Counted from the stretch's first letter, positions 1-9,068 are shown. The stretch is 64,000 bases of DNA from Rhizobium mesosinicum (GCF_019511345.1 NZ_JAEUAK010000009.1:186001-250000), one strand, 5' to 3'. Numbers and translations are program-made. Notes: generated by a model not told the origin, from the letters alone.

Positions 1-1
1 G

Positions 2-664
2 GGCCTTAAGAACCTGATGCCCTGGAGCCGCGGCATCGATGCCACGCAATTTCATCCGATGCCGCTGGAAGAAAAGCCCTTCGGCCTTTCCCGGCCGATT
101 TTCATGACGGTCGGCCGCGTCGCGCTGGAAAAGAACCTGCCGGCCTTCCTGGATCTCGATCTGCCCGGTTCGAAAGTGGTGGTCGGCGACGGCCCCGCAC
201 GCGCCGAACTCGAAGAACGCTATCCGGACGTGCACTTCACCGGCGTGAAATTCGGCGAAGAACTGGCAAAGGCCTATGCGCAGGCCGATGTCTTCGTCTT
301 CCCCTCGCTGACGGATACATTCGGCAACACCATTCTGGAAGCGCTTGCCTCTGGCGTTCCCGTCGCCGCCTATCCCGTCACCGGCCCGCTGGATATTATC
401 GGCGAGGCAAGCACCGTCGGTGCGCTGAACCAGGATCTGCAGGCGGCCTGCCTTGCTGCGCTTTCCGGTTCGCGGGAAAAGGCGCGCGAGCTTGCCGTGC
501 AATATTCTTGGGAAGCGGCTACGCTGCAGTTTATCAACAATATCCGCGCCGCCAATGGCGTCATTACGCCGAAATGGAAGAAAGCGTGGCAATACGCCAC
601 CAAATCCCTTCCAAGAAGCAGAAAACCCGGCGATTCCGCCGGGCCTCTTTCTTCCGCTGACTGA
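2..664 (+). CDS. Glycosyltransferase family 1/4, C-terminal part (5' end outside window)
   Basis: This is the C-terminal half of a GT-B glycosyltransferase. The reading frame is open from the first bases of the window, so the N-terminal acceptor-binding domain lies upstream. Visible features are the start of the second Rossmann domain (FMTVGRVALEKNL), a GDGPARAEL nucleotide-sugar loop, and the EX7E-type donor site in DTFGNTILEALASG. It probably transfers a sugar from a nucleotide donor to a lipid or surface glycan; the substrate cannot be told. Its last codons overlap a strong hairpin that looks like a bidirectional terminator, and it converges on the esterase gene, whose stop lies 3 bases away. 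The family call is firm and the role is unknown. Confidence 0.85.
   Translation, partial: GLKNLMPWSRGIDATQFHPMPLEEKPFGLSRPIFMTVGRVALEKNLPAFLDLDLPGSKVVVGDGPARAELEERYPDVHFTGVKFGEELAKAYAQADVFVFPSLTDTFGNTILEALASGVPVAAYPVTGPLDIIGEASTVGALNQDLQAACLAALSGSREKARELAVQYSWEAATLQFINNIRAANGVITPKWKKAWQYATKSLPRSRKPGDSAGPLSSAD
622..655. terminator. Bidirectional rho-independent terminator inside a gene end
   Basis: A perfect 7-bp stem (626-632 with 637-643, loop ATTC) is flanked by AAAA on the left and a T-rich stretch on the right. It therefore reads as an intrinsic terminator for the glycosyltransferase on the plus strand and for the esterase on the minus strand. It lies within the last codons of the glycosyltransferase gene. 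Confidence 0.7.
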
Positions 665-667
665 CCC

Positions 668-1681
668 TTACTTTTGAAGGGAAGCCCGCAGCGTATCGTT
701 GGCGACAGAAATGGCGCTGCGAACAGCCGGTGTTTCGGCAATCGCGTTGAGCAGCACGAAGTCGTGGATCGTGCCGTTATAGCGGATCGACGTGGCCTTT
801 ACGCCTGCTTGCGACAGCTTGCGGGCATAAGCTTCGCCTTCGTCGCGCAGCACGTCGTTTTCATCGACGATGACGAGTGCTGGCGGCAGGCCATTCAGCT
901 GATCGAGGGACGCCTGCAGCGGCGAAGCGGTCGGCTCCTTGCGCTTGGCTTCGTCAGGCAGATAGGCATTCCAGAACCACTTCATCGCTTCCTTGGTCAG
1001 CCACGGGCCATTGGCAAACTGATTGTAGGAACCGGTGTCGAAATTGGCGTCGGTGACAGGGTAGAAGAGGACCTGCTGGTCGATGGCAGGACCGCCGCGC
1101 TCCTTGGCAAGCAGCGTCACGGCGGCAGTCATATTGCCACCGACGCTATCGCCGGCAACGGCAAGGCGGCTGGCATCCACGTGGAATTCTTTGGCGTGCT
1201 CGGCGACATATTTCGTGGCCGCGTAGGCCTGCTCGATAGCGATCGGGTAACGGGCTTCCGGCGAGCGGTCGTAGTCGACGAAGACGACGGCAGCCTCGGC
1301 GCCATTGGCGATTTCGCGAACCAGCCGGTCGTGTGTGTCAGCATCCCCCAGCACCCAGCCGCCACCATGGAAATACATGACGACAGGCAGCGTGCCCTTG
1401 GCGCCCTCAGGGCGAACGATGCGCAGCTTGACGCTGCCCGTCGGGCCGACCTTGATCACCTTATCCTCTTCCTGGGCCGCCAGTTTCTTCACGTCGCCCT
1501 TCTGGGCACCGGCGAGAATGTTGCGGGCATCGGCGGGCGAGAACGTGTAGATCGGCTTGGAGCCGGCCAAGCTATCGATGAATTTCTGCGTTGTCGGTTC
1601 CAGTACCGGATCGGCAAACGCTCCAACGGCGGAAACTGCCAGGATTGCTGCTGCGGAAACTGCGGTCTTGATGCCAGACAT
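668..1681 (-). CDS. Exported alpha/beta hydrolase (HSL-type esterase)
   Basis: A 337-residue esterase of the hormone-sensitive-lipase group. The N-terminus is a signal peptide ending near AVGAFA, so the enzyme is probably periplasmic. The oxyanion motif HGGGW, the nucleophile elbow GDSVGG, an aspartate in DENDVLRDEG and a histidine in IHDF form the expected catalytic triad. It probably hydrolyses short-chain esters. It is transcribed away from an OhrR-like regulator, and the shared 164-bp gap carries three copies of the octamer TATCGCAC, so hydroperoxide-responsive control by that regulator is likely. It is not an Ohr peroxidase: the fold and motifs are hydrolase. Confidence 0.85.
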   Translation of the reverse strand: MSGIKTAVSAAAILAVSAVGAFADPVLEPTTQKFIDSLAGSKPIYTFSPADARNILAGAQKGDVKKLAAQEEDKVIKVGPTGSVKLRIVRPEGAKGTLPVVMYFHGGGWVLGDADTHDRLVREIANGAEAAVVFVDYDRSPEARYPIAIEQAYAATKYVAEHAKEFHVDASRLAVAGDSVGGNMTAAVTLLAKERGGPAIDQQVLFYPVTDANFDTGSYNQFANGPWLTKEAMKWFWNAYLPDEAKRKEPTASPLQASLDQLNGLPPALVIVDENDVLRDEGEAYARKLSQAGVKATSIRYNGTIHDFVLLNAIAETPAVRSAISVANDTLRASLQK

Positions 1682-1729
1682 TGTCGTATCCTCTTGGGTT
1701 CGTTGCGTTCTTTCTGAACACGATTTTTA

Positions 1730-1820
1730 TATCGCACACGACTGATTATCGTGCGATACAAATTATTGCATAGCTGCCATGCACTAAAAGCGGATACGAT
1801 TATTTATCGCACGACATAAA
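1730..1820. promoter_or_regulatory. Candidate OhrR-type operators between esterase and regulator
   Basis: The octamer TATCGCAC occurs at 1730-1737, inverted at 1751-1758, and again at 1805-1812. The first two form an inverted repeat with 13 bases between the arms. The third lies in an imperfect palindrome 1803-1820 (TTTAT...ATAAA) just ahead of the regulator gene. Their position in the divergent promoter region suggests binding sites for the MarR protein encoded at 1846. Confidence 0.5.
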
Positions 1821-1845
1821 ATCCAGTGGTTTTGGAGATTGAACC

Positions 1846-2283
1846 ATGTCTGACCAGCTGAAACTCGACACATTCATCTGCTTCGCCGTCTATACGGCAA
1901 GCCATGCCTTCAATCGAGTCTACAAGCCGCTTCTCGACGAACTCGGCCTCACCTACCCGCAATATCTGGCCATGGTCTGCCTCTGGGAGGAAGACGGCCA
2001 GACCGTCGGCGGCCTCGGTGAGAAGCTCTTCCTGGAATCGAGCACGCTGACCCCTCTCCTCAAGCGCCTGGAAACGGCAGGCTACATCCGCCGCGAACGC
2101 AGCAGACAGGACGAGCGCGTCGTCGTGCTGCGCCTGACTGAGGAAGGCAAGCGTGTGAAGGAAAGAGCTGAGACCGTCCCGGGTTGCATCATCGACGCAA
2201 GCGGCCGCGACGCGGATCAACTAGCACGGCTGCAGGCGGAGATTATCGGTCTGCGCGAAGCACTGAATAAGAGCGCATCTTGA
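1846..2283 (+). CDS. OhrR-like MarR-family peroxide-sensing regulator
   Basis: A 145-residue winged-helix MarR protein. The N-terminus has the OhrR signature LKLDTFICFAVY with a cysteine at residue 12, the place of the peroxide-sensing cysteine of OhrR proteins; the DELGLTYPQYL helix and the wing DERVVVLRLTEEG also match. OhrR dimers repress their target until organic hydroperoxides or hypochlorite oxidise this cysteine. The gene is divergent from an exported esterase rather than from an ohr gene, so the regulon seems to be a variant OhrR-esterase pair. A second cysteine near residue 118 might resolve the oxidised state, but this is inference. Confidence 0.85.
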   Translation: MSDQLKLDTFICFAVYTASHAFNRVYKPLLDELGLTYPQYLAMVCLWEEDGQTVGGLGEKLFLESSTLTPLLKRLETAGYIRRERSRQDERVVVLRLTEEGKRVKERAETVPGCIIDASGRDADQLARLQAEIIGLREALNKSAS

Positions 2284-2343
2284 ATCTCGGCGCCCCCGGC
2301 AAGCCTACTCCGGCTTGCACGGCATGGCCCAAGACGAGCCTGA

Positions 2344-3768
2344 CTAGGTTCGCTTCTTCTTGCCCTCAAACGGATTGTCCGGCGACCGGTAGTGGATCCG
2401 GATCGGTACGCTCGGCATGTCGAAATCCGCACGCAGCCCGTTGATCAGATAGCGCGTATAGGATTCCGGTAGGGCGTCGGCGCGGGTACAGGACACCATG
2501 AAGGCCGGGGGGCGGGCCTTTACCTGCGTCATATATTTAAGCTTGATGCGGCGGCCGGACACAGCCGGTGGCGGATGCTGAACCTGCTGCTGCTCCAGCC
2601 AGCGATTGAGCTTGGCGGTGGAGATACGCTTGTTCCAGACACGATCCGTATCGATGATCGACTGCATGAGCTTGTCGAGCCCCCAGCCGGTCTGGCCGGA
2701 GATCGGCACGGCGCGGATGCCGCGCGCCTGTGGCAGCAGCCGGTCGGTCTTTTCGCGCAGGTCGGCAAGTACCGCCTGGCGATCCTCGATCATGTCCCAC
2801 TTGTTGAAGGCGAGCACGGCCGCGCGGCCTTCGCGCAGCACCAGGTCGACGATATGCAGATCCTGCTTCTCGAAGGGGATCGTCGCATCGAAGACGATAA
2901 CCACGGTCTCGGCGAAGCGGATGGCGCGCAAAGCATCGGCAACCGAAAGCTTTTCCAGCTTCTCGATCACCTTGGCCTTGCGGCGCATGCCGGCCGTATC
3001 GAACATTTTGATGGTACGTCCGCGCCAATCCCATTCCACTGAGATGGAATCGCGTGTAATGCCGGCTTCCGGCCCCGTCAGTAGCCGGTCTTCGCCGAGG
3101 AAGCGGTTGATCAGCGTCGACTTGCCGGCATTCGGACGACCGACAATTGCCACACGCAGCGGCTTGGTGTCGTCATAGGCGGGCTCTTCGTCTTCTTCGC
3201 CCTCTTCACCGGTCAGCTGCGGCAGATCGACGTCAGTGACGGCGACATCGTCCTTCGACGGATAAGCGACATCCTCGCCGAGCGCAGCAACGATGGCGTC
3301 GCGCAGATCGAGCATGCCCTGCCCATGTTCGGCCGAAATCGGCACGGGTTCGCCAAGCCCCAGCGAATAAGCATCGTAGAACCCGCTGTCGGAACCGCGC
3401 GCCTCGGACTTGTTGGCAACGAGCACGACCGGCTTGCCGCGACGGCGCAGCATCTCGCCGAGTGCCGTATCGACTGGCGTCAGCCCGGTTTTGGCATCGA
3501 CGACGAAGAGCGATAGATCGGCCTCGTCGATGGCGGTTTCCGTCTGCTGGCGCATGCGGCCCTGCAGGCTCTCATCCGTCATCTCTTCGAGGCCTGCCGT
3601 ATCGACAATTGTAAAACGCAGGTCGATAAGCCGTGCTTCGCCCGGACGGCGGTCGCGAGTCACGCCGGGCGTGTCATCGACAAGCGCGAGCTTCTTTCCA
3701 ACCAGACGATTGAAAAGCGTCGACTTGCCGACATTCGGGCGTCCGACGATGGCGACCGTAAAGCTCAT
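2344..3768 (-). CDS. der: Ribosome-assembly GTPase Der (EngA)
   Basis: A 474-residue double GTPase. The first G domain begins at once (VAIVGRPNVGKSTLFN, then DTPGVTRDR and NKSE) and the second starts near residue 200 (VAIVGRPNAGKSTLINR, DTAGMRRK, NKWD); a KH-like C-terminal domain follows. An acidic linker rich in EEGEEDEE joins the two. Der acts in maturation of the 50S ribosomal subunit and is normally essential. The start was set at the ATG giving MSFTVAIVG, which has a GGGAAAAG ribosome site and matches family N-termini; a 20-residue upstream extension is less likely. It follows a TPR membrane protein gene 13 bases away, the same pairing as yfgM-der in E. coli. Confidence 0.97.
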   Translation of the reverse strand: MSFTVAIVGRPNVGKSTLFNRLVGKKLALVDDTPGVTRDRRPGEARLIDLRFTIVDTAGLEEMTDESLQGRMRQQTETAIDEADLSLFVVDAKTGLTPVDTALGEMLRRRGKPVVLVANKSEARGSDSGFYDAYSLGLGEPVPISAEHGQGMLDLRDAIVAALGEDVAYPSKDDVAVTDVDLPQLTGEEGEEDEEPAYDDTKPLRVAIVGRPNAGKSTLINRFLGEDRLLTGPEAGITRDSISVEWDWRGRTIKMFDTAGMRRKAKVIEKLEKLSVADALRAIRFAETVVIVFDATIPFEKQDLHIVDLVLREGRAAVLAFNKWDMIEDRQAVLADLREKTDRLLPQARGIRAVPISGQTGWGLDKLMQSIIDTDRVWNKRISTAKLNRWLEQQQVQHPPPAVSGRRIKLKYMTQVKARPPAFMVSCTRADALPESYTRYLINGLRADFDMPSVPIRIHYRSPDNPFEGKKKRT

Positions 3769-3781
3769 TCTTTTCCCTAAC

Positions 3782-4465
3782 TTAGCTCTGCGCGGCGGGC
3801 GCCTTGCCGGATGCGGTGATGAGATCAAGCATCATATGGGCACGATTGGCAACACCGCGCGGGCTGTCCACATCGTCGACGATCGACTGGAACCACTGAC
3901 GCGCCTGAGCCATGTTGCCGGCCTTGTAGGCGGCAAGACCAAGCGCCTCGCGTGCCGAATGGCGGAAGGCATTGCCCGGCACGGCCATTTCCTCGATGGC
4001 GGCAGAAACCTGCTCGTAGGTGCCGTTCTCGATCAGCAGCCAGCCGGCGCGCATCTTGGCGGCATCCTGCACGGCAGCCGGAACGGACTTATCCTTGGCG
4101 ATCGCCTGGAAGGACGCGATCGCCCCGGCATTGTCGCCCTTCTGCGATTGAACGGTCGCGGCACGCATACGCGCCAGGACCGGGTAAGCGCCGTGGCCTT
4201 CCTTCTCCAGCTTGTCGAGCGCGGCCAGCGCCTCGTCGGTCTTGTTCTCGTCGGCGAGCTTCATCGCCGCCAGGAACTGGTCGCCGGCACTTGAGGAAGC
4301 ATTGTTGTCCCAGTATTCATAGGCAACCTTGCCGATCGTTCCGAGCACGATAAGAACGGCAACGGCAATGATATAGCGGCCGAACCGGCGCACTGCGCCC
4401 TTCATCTGGTCTGAACGCAGTTCCTCATTGACTTCACGAATGAAGCTGTCGTCGTTGAATGCCAT
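3782..4465 (-). CDS. TPR-like inner-membrane protein (YfgM family)
   Basis: A 227-residue protein with a short cytoplasmic N-terminus, one membrane segment at about residues 29-50 (YIIAVAVLIVLGTIGKVAYEYW region) and a helical TPR-like periplasmic part rich in alanine. Family members such as YfgM associate with the Sec translocon and periplasmic chaperones. It sits directly upstream of der, as in enterobacteria, but no bamB beta-propeller gene lies between them here. The ATG giving MAFNDDSF has a GGAGAAGAG ribosome site at the right distance, so it was preferred to an upstream start. Confidence 0.85.
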   Translation of the reverse strand: MAFNDDSFIREVNEELRSDQMKGAVRRFGRYIIAVAVLIVLGTIGKVAYEYWDNNASSSAGDQFLAAMKLADENKTDEALAALDKLEKEGHGAYPVLARMRAATVQSQKGDNAGAIASFQAIAKDKSVPAAVQDAAKMRAGWLLIENGTYEQVSAAIEEMAVPGNAFRHSAREALGLAAYKAGNMAQARQWFQSIVDDVDSPRGVANRAHMMLDLITASGKAPAAQS

Positions 4466-4566
4466 TCTCTTCTCCGGCCGCGGATACCCATACACAGTGC
4501 AAAACGCACATTGTCGGGCCTTCTACTCCATTTTGCTGCCGTTGTAAGGGGGATATCGCAGAATCG

Positions 4567-5163
4567 TCACGAAGCAAGCATCGGCAGCGGTGCTACGCCG
4601 ATCAGCCATTCGTGAACGCGCCAGATCATCAGCGCCCAGACGACCACGCCGACGATGACGGCATAGAGATCATATTTGGACGAAACGAAGACCGGCAGCG
4701 TGATCTCGCCGCGGCGCTGGCGTCGCTTCAGCGAAATGCGCACCACCACGCCCCAGGCAAGGAATGCAGCAAAGAGCAGCACCGAATAGGCCTCGCCATT
4801 CGACAGAAGATGGGCCAGCGCCCAGATCTTCACCGACAGTACGATCGGATGTTTCGTCTTCGTCTTGATATAGCCGGCCGGCAGGAAACCGGAAACCAGA
4901 CAGATCACCGCGATCAGCATCAGGGCGACGGTGAGATGCGTCATGCCCATGGGCGGATTGTAGAGCATGCCGACCGGCTCGCTGCGGGCGACGCCAAAGG
5001 CGTAGATCACGAAGATCAGCGTCAGGATGCTAGCAATCGAGTGGAAGACGACCCAGGCGGGCTTGCCCACTCTGTCAATCATCGCCTGCCGGAAGCCCGG
5101 AACGACGACGCGGATCAGATGCAGGCCGAGGAAGAGAATGAGGCTAAGGACGAGCAGAGCCAT
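4567..5163 (-). CDS. NnrU-family integral membrane protein
   Basis: A 198-residue protein with five or six predicted membrane helices and the NnrU features HLIRVVVPGFR near the start and ALAHLLSNGEAYSVLLF in the middle. NnrU was first named from a denitrification cluster, but homologues are widespread in alphaproteobacteria without denitrification; isoprenoid (zeta-carotene isomerase, Z-ISO-like) relatives exist in plants. No nitrogen-oxide genes are nearby, so the function here is open. It stands alone between the TPR protein gene and a divergently transcribed deacetylase gene. Confidence 0.85.
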   Translation of the reverse strand: MALLVLSLILFLGLHLIRVVVPGFRQAMIDRVGKPAWVVFHSIASILTLIFVIYAFGVARSEPVGMLYNPPMGMTHLTVALMLIAVICLVSGFLPAGYIKTKTKHPIVLSVKIWALAHLLSNGEAYSVLLFAAFLAWGVVVRISLKRRQRRGEITLPVFVSSKYDLYAVIVGVVVWALMIWRVHEWLIGVAPLPMLAS

Positions 5164-5271
5164 GATGATCTGGTTTTCCTATTTTGACGGTCGACAATGA
5201 ATTACCGGCAGACGGCGAAAAATGCCAGCAAGACCGCAGCTTCGCCGCATTTCTGTAACAGGAAAACCGCA

Positions 5272-6282
5272 ATGCAAATTGTCGCGGTGCCCATGTTTCG
5301 TTCTATTTTTTCTGCCCCCCTTGCCCTCTCGTTGATTTTTCCCGCCGCGGCTGGCGCCGCCGACAAGCCGAAACAGCTCGTCATCATCTCTTTCGATGGC
5401 GCGCACGACAATGCGCTCTGGCAGAAGAGCCGCGAGATGGCGGCGAAGAACGGCGCGCATTTCACCTATTTCCTCTCCTGTACCTTCCTGATGAACCGAG
5501 AGGCGAAGAAAGCATATCAGGCCCCGCATCAAAAACGCGGAAAATCCAATGTCGGCTTCGCGCAAAGCGACGACGAAATCCGCGAACGCCTTGGCAATAT
5601 CTGGCACGCCCATCTCGAGGGCCACGATATTTCCAGCCATGCCTGCGGCCATTTCGACGGAAGACAATGGAGCGAGGAGGACTGGTCAGCCGAGTACGCG
5701 ACTTTCAAGACGACGCTGAAGAGCGCCTGGAAGGGCGTCGGGCTGGAAGAGCCTGCCGGCTGGCAGGATCTTGTCGACCATGGCATCAAGGGTTTTCGCG
5801 CACCTTACCTTTCGACAGGTGGCCGCGCGGACATGATCGCAGCCGAAAAGAAGGCCGGCTTCACCTATGATGCAAGCCTCGTCACCAGGGGGCCGGCCAT
5901 GCCCGTCGAGGAAAACGGCGTCCTCCGCTTCGGCCTGCCGCTCATTCCTGAAGGTCCAGACGAAAAGCCTGTTATCGGCATGGATTACAATCTCTTCGTC
6001 CGCCATTCCAAGGGCGAGGAGGATTCCGCCGACAGCGCCGCCTTTGAGAACCGCGCCTATACCGCGTTCAGGGAAGCCTTCGACAAGCAATATGCCGGCA
6101 GCCGCATTCCGCTGCAGTTGGGCTTCCACTTCGTGGAAATGAACGCCGGCGCTTATTGGCGCGCGCTCGATAGGCTGGTCAGCGACGTTTGCCACCGAGC
6201 GGATGTTGCCTGCGTCAGCTATTCCGAAGCAATCCCGATGATCGAAGCTCGCGGCAGGCTACAGGAGACGTCGGGGTTATAG
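5272..6282 (+). CDS. Exported polysaccharide deacetylase-family protein
   Basis: A 336-residue protein with an N-terminal signal peptide (FSAPLALSLIFPAAAGAA) followed by a NodB-like deacetylase fold: VIISFDGAHDNALW carries the motif-1 aspartate region, DISSHACGHFDG the metal-binding histidines, and GFRAPYLS the motif-3 arginine. It may remove acetyl groups from a cell-wall or surface glycan in the periplasm; motif 1 has SFDGAHD rather than the usual TFDDG, so the metal site is somewhat atypical. The start at 5272 follows an AGGAAAA ribosome site; a start at 5293 would give a shorter signal peptide but lacks one. It ends before a clear terminator. Confidence 0.75.
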   Translation: MQIVAVPMFRSIFSAPLALSLIFPAAAGAADKPKQLVIISFDGAHDNALWQKSREMAAKNGAHFTYFLSCTFLMNREAKKAYQAPHQKRGKSNVGFAQSDDEIRERLGNIWHAHLEGHDISSHACGHFDGRQWSEEDWSAEYATFKTTLKSAWKGVGLEEPAGWQDLVDHGIKGFRAPYLSTGGRADMIAAEKKAGFTYDASLVTRGPAMPVEENGVLRFGLPLIPEGPDEKPVIGMDYNLFVRHSKGEEDSADSAAFENRAYTAFREAFDKQYAGSRIPLQLGFHFVEMNAGAYWRALDRLVSDVCHRADVACVSYSEAIPMIEARGRLQETSGL

Positions 6283-6356
6283 AGTCTGATACCTTTTATG
6301 AACTTGGATACTCAACAACGGCCTGCATCAGTCGCCGTTACCGCGATGGGCATCCA

Positions 6357-6391
6357 GAAAAAGATGGGCCGCCGTTTCGGTGGCCCTTTTT
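6357..6391. terminator. Bidirectional terminator between deacetylase and bacA
   Basis: A 9-bp stem with one G-T pair (6366-6374 with 6378-6386, loop TTT) is followed by TTTTT on the plus strand and by ATCTTTTTC on the minus strand. It separates two convergent genes and can end transcription from both. Confidence 0.8.
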
Positions 6392-6398
6392 GTTGCTG

Positions 6399-7664
6399 TC
6401 AGCCATCGGCGCGAACGACACCGGCCTCGCGCTCCAGATAGCGCTGATCGATCTCAGGTAGCGGCTCGTTGTCGATCGCGGCTTCGAAAGCCCGAAGACG
6501 CTTGTGGATGGAGAGCAGTTCGATGATCGTCGACCAGGAGTTGACGAGATATTGGAAGGAATTGCTGACCTGCCCGAAAGCGGTCGCGATCTGTTGGAAG
6601 ATACCGTAGGTGATTGCCCCGGCGACGAGAGTCGGTGCCATAAAGAAATAGACGAAAAGATTGTCCGCCTGCAGGTAAAACGAGCGGGCGACATTGAAAT
6701 ACATATAGTGAAAGTAGAGCGTGAAGTAATTTCTCCGCACCCTTGAGAACAGTTCCTGGACCGTCGGCGGCTGGGCTCGGTCGGCATGATCCTCGCCGTA
6801 AACCAGCTCCTTGCGGTAGGCCGCCTCCACACGCTGGTTCTTGAAATTCAGCCCAGGCAGTTTGATACCCGCGACAGCGAGCAGGACAGTGCCAAAAGCG
6901 GACCAGAAGATAGCCAGCCAGAAGAGAGAGTTCGGCACCTCCCCCAGAAACGGCAGGCTCGTCACGTAATGCGATAGCGCCAGCATGATCGGCAGGAAGA
7001 CGACCAGCGTCATCACCGAATTGATCAGATTGATGCCGAGACCTTCCAGGGTGCTGGAAAAGCGCATCGTATCTTCCTGCACACGCTGGGAGGCGCCTTC
7101 GATGTGGCGAAGCTTTTCCCAATTCGCCATATAAAAGTCGTTCATCGCCGTCCGCCAGCGGAAGATATAATGGCTCGTGAAGAAATCGGTCATGATCGAT
7201 ACGAACATGGCGAGGAAGGCGATCTGCGCGAAAACCAGAAATAGGTCGTAGAAGTTCTCGACGGTAATACCCGGCTTCTTCGCCAGCGCGTTCTGCAGCA
7301 AGTCGCCAAATGGCCGACGCCAATTGTTGATCACGACGGAAATCTGCACGCTGAAATAGGTCACGAAGATGATCAGCGCCGATCCCCAGATCGACCATAT
7401 CTTCCAGGGGTGGCTCATCGCCTTGAGATGCCAGGCGCCACAAAAGATCAAAGCACTCGCCAGAAAATATCCGTAAAACCAAAGGTTTTCCGGCAGCAGA
7501 AAGAACGAGAGATCGATCGGTTGCTGCTCTTCGGGAACCGGCGTGAATCCAAGGGAAGCACCAAGATCGGCGGCGAAGAAATACCAGCCTAGAATCGCAG
7601 CCAGCGTCCAGATTGTGAGCGAAGTAAAGAACGCCTTTGGCTGGGGAAAGAAGGAATGAAACAC
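6399..7664 (-). CDS. bacA: BacA/SbmA peptide transporter
   Basis: A 421-residue inner-membrane protein of the SbmA/BacA family, which uses the proton gradient to import proline-rich and nodule cysteine-rich peptides. BacA is needed by rhizobia to survive antimicrobial plant peptides during symbiosis and also affects very-long-chain fatty acids of lipid A. The family features FRWRTAMNDFYMANW, RHIEGASQRVQEDTMRF and WSTIIELLSIHKRLRAFE are all present, and there is no ATP-binding domain. The start was put at a GTG giving the family-like N-terminus VFHSFFPQPKAFF; a GTG 48 bases upstream is also open. A second, ATP-binding relative lies at 37604-39358. Confidence 0.9.
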   Translation of the reverse strand: MFHSFFPQPKAFFTSLTIWTLAAILGWYFFAADLGASLGFTPVPEEQQPIDLSFFLLPENLWFYGYFLASALIFCGAWHLKAMSHPWKIWSIWGSALIIFVTYFSVQISVVINNWRRPFGDLLQNALAKKPGITVENFYDLFLVFAQIAFLAMFVSIMTDFFTSHYIFRWRTAMNDFYMANWEKLRHIEGASQRVQEDTMRFSSTLEGLGINLINSVMTLVVFLPIMLALSHYVTSLPFLGEVPNSLFWLAIFWSAFGTVLLAVAGIKLPGLNFKNQRVEAAYRKELVYGEDHADRAQPPTVQELFSRVRRNYFTLYFHYMYFNVARSFYLQADNLFVYFFMAPTLVAGAITYGIFQQIATAFGQVSNSFQYLVNSWSTIIELLSIHKRLRAFEAAIDNEPLPEIDQRYLEREAGVVRADG

Positions 7665-7786
7665 GGGGGGATTTGCTTTCCTGAACTGGAGTCTCGAAGA
7701 GTGGCGAACCACTGAATGCCCGGAAATTAAGGCAGTTCGAAGAAAGCAGCAATGGGCTCAACCCATTGTTACGCACTTGTAACCAC

Positions 7787-8968
7787 TTAAGGGATTTTCT
7801 TCATCACCGGCATGACCAGGACCGCGCAGAAAATCAGCACGATTGCGGCAATAATGGTCGGCAGCACGAAATCTCCCGTTACCTGCGCGATCCAGCCGGC
7901 CACGACAGGACCGATGATCTGGCCGACGCCGAAGGCGGCCGTCATCAGCGCCAGGATGCGGCGCGGGCTCTCCGGTGAAAGCCGGCGGCCGATCTGCAAT
8001 CCATAGGCGGTGATGGCAAGGAAAGTGGCGCCGAACAGCGCGCCGCCGATCAATGGCGCCACCGAATGCGGCAGTTCCACCGTTGCAAGCACGCCGATCG
8101 CCTCGATGATGAGAGCCGCGACATAGACACCGCCAAGGCCGAGGACCCGCACGAAGGGCTTCCAGATGAACAGCGCGACCGTTGCCGTTAACCCGGCAAT
8201 GAACCAGCAGAGGAACTCGACAATCGGCCCCGACGCGCTCATGCGAGCGATAGCAACCAGGAAAGTTGCGGTGATGACATAGCCGAAGCCGAAAAAGCCG
8301 TAAGACAGCGTCAGCAGCACCATCGGCCGGTTCCAGACCAGAGGCGGCTCCTTTGCCTGCCCGTTGCGGACCGGCGCCTTGGGCAGCAAGGCCGAGGCGA
8401 TGACGAGGCTGACGAGGCAGAAGAGCGCGCCGCCGATCCAGTCCGCCCGCCAGCCGCCAGCTGCATCGTCAAAGACATAACCGAGCGCAAACACCATGAC
8501 GGAGGAAATCGCGATCCCCGCCCCCGGTCCGCCGAAATGTGCCGCCTGAACATGGTCGTTACCGGCAGCTGCTCCGTGGCTCAACACGATCGCGGACGCG
8601 AAGACCAGGGTGAAGGCGCTCGCCACACCAGCCAGAAAACGAATGACGGCAAAAAGCATCACCGAATTCACTACCGCCATAGCGGCCAGCAGAATTGCCG
8701 TCGCAAGCAGGGAAAGCAGCGCCACCAGCCGCTCGCGCCCCGCCGCCCAGCCGTAAGCAGCCAGAACCGCGCCAACGAGATAGCCGACGAAATTGGCAGA
8801 AGCGATAAAACCAGCGTCGGCTGCCGAAAGCGGCACGCTGACCATCATGCCAGGCAGGATCGGCGTGAAGGAAAAGCGCCCGAAGCCCATGGCCGCCGCC
8901 ATTGCGACGGCACCGGCGAGCGCTGTGGTGATGAGATTGACCGGGCGGTCGTCATTGGGAGCCAACAT
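7787..8968 (-). CDS. YbfB/YjiJ-family MFS transporter
   Basis: A 393-residue major facilitator protein with about twelve predicted membrane helices. The N-terminal helix with MGFGRFSFTPILPGM is characteristic of the YbfB/YjiJ group, and the paired signature AYGWAAGRERL and GLQIGRRLSPESPRR loops are visible. Substrates of this group are poorly known, although drug or metabolite export is usual. It is transcribed away from a PadR regulator, and overlapping palindromes lie in the shared promoter region, so it is a likely target of that regulator. Confidence 0.85.
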   Translation of the reverse strand: MLAPNDDRPVNLITTALAGAVAMAAAMGFGRFSFTPILPGMMVSVPLSAADAGFIASANFVGYLVGAVLAAYGWAAGRERLVALLSLLATAILLAAMAVVNSVMLFAVIRFLAGVASAFTLVFASAIVLSHGAAAGNDHVQAAHFGGPGAGIAISSVMVFALGYVFDDAAGGWRADWIGGALFCLVSLVIASALLPKAPVRNGQAKEPPLVWNRPMVLLTLSYGFFGFGYVITATFLVAIARMSASGPIVEFLCWFIAGLTATVALFIWKPFVRVLGLGGVYVAALIIEAIGVLATVELPHSVAPLIGGALFGATFLAITAYGLQIGRRLSPESPRRILALMTAAFGVGQIIGPVVAGWIAQVTGDFVLPTIIAAIVLIFCAVLVMPVMKKIP

Positions 8969-9068
8969 GGCGCCGTTTATCGCGCTGCACCATTGCCGTC
9001 ACAAGTGACTAATTCTGATGAGTTCTTCAATTTCGCGAACAGATTTTCTGGCAGCGGCATCTTGAATG

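Noticed and set aside
4567..5163. Evidence for denitrification from the NnrU-family gene
   Set aside because: No nitrite or nitric-oxide reductase gene is near; the family is widespread outside denitrifiers.
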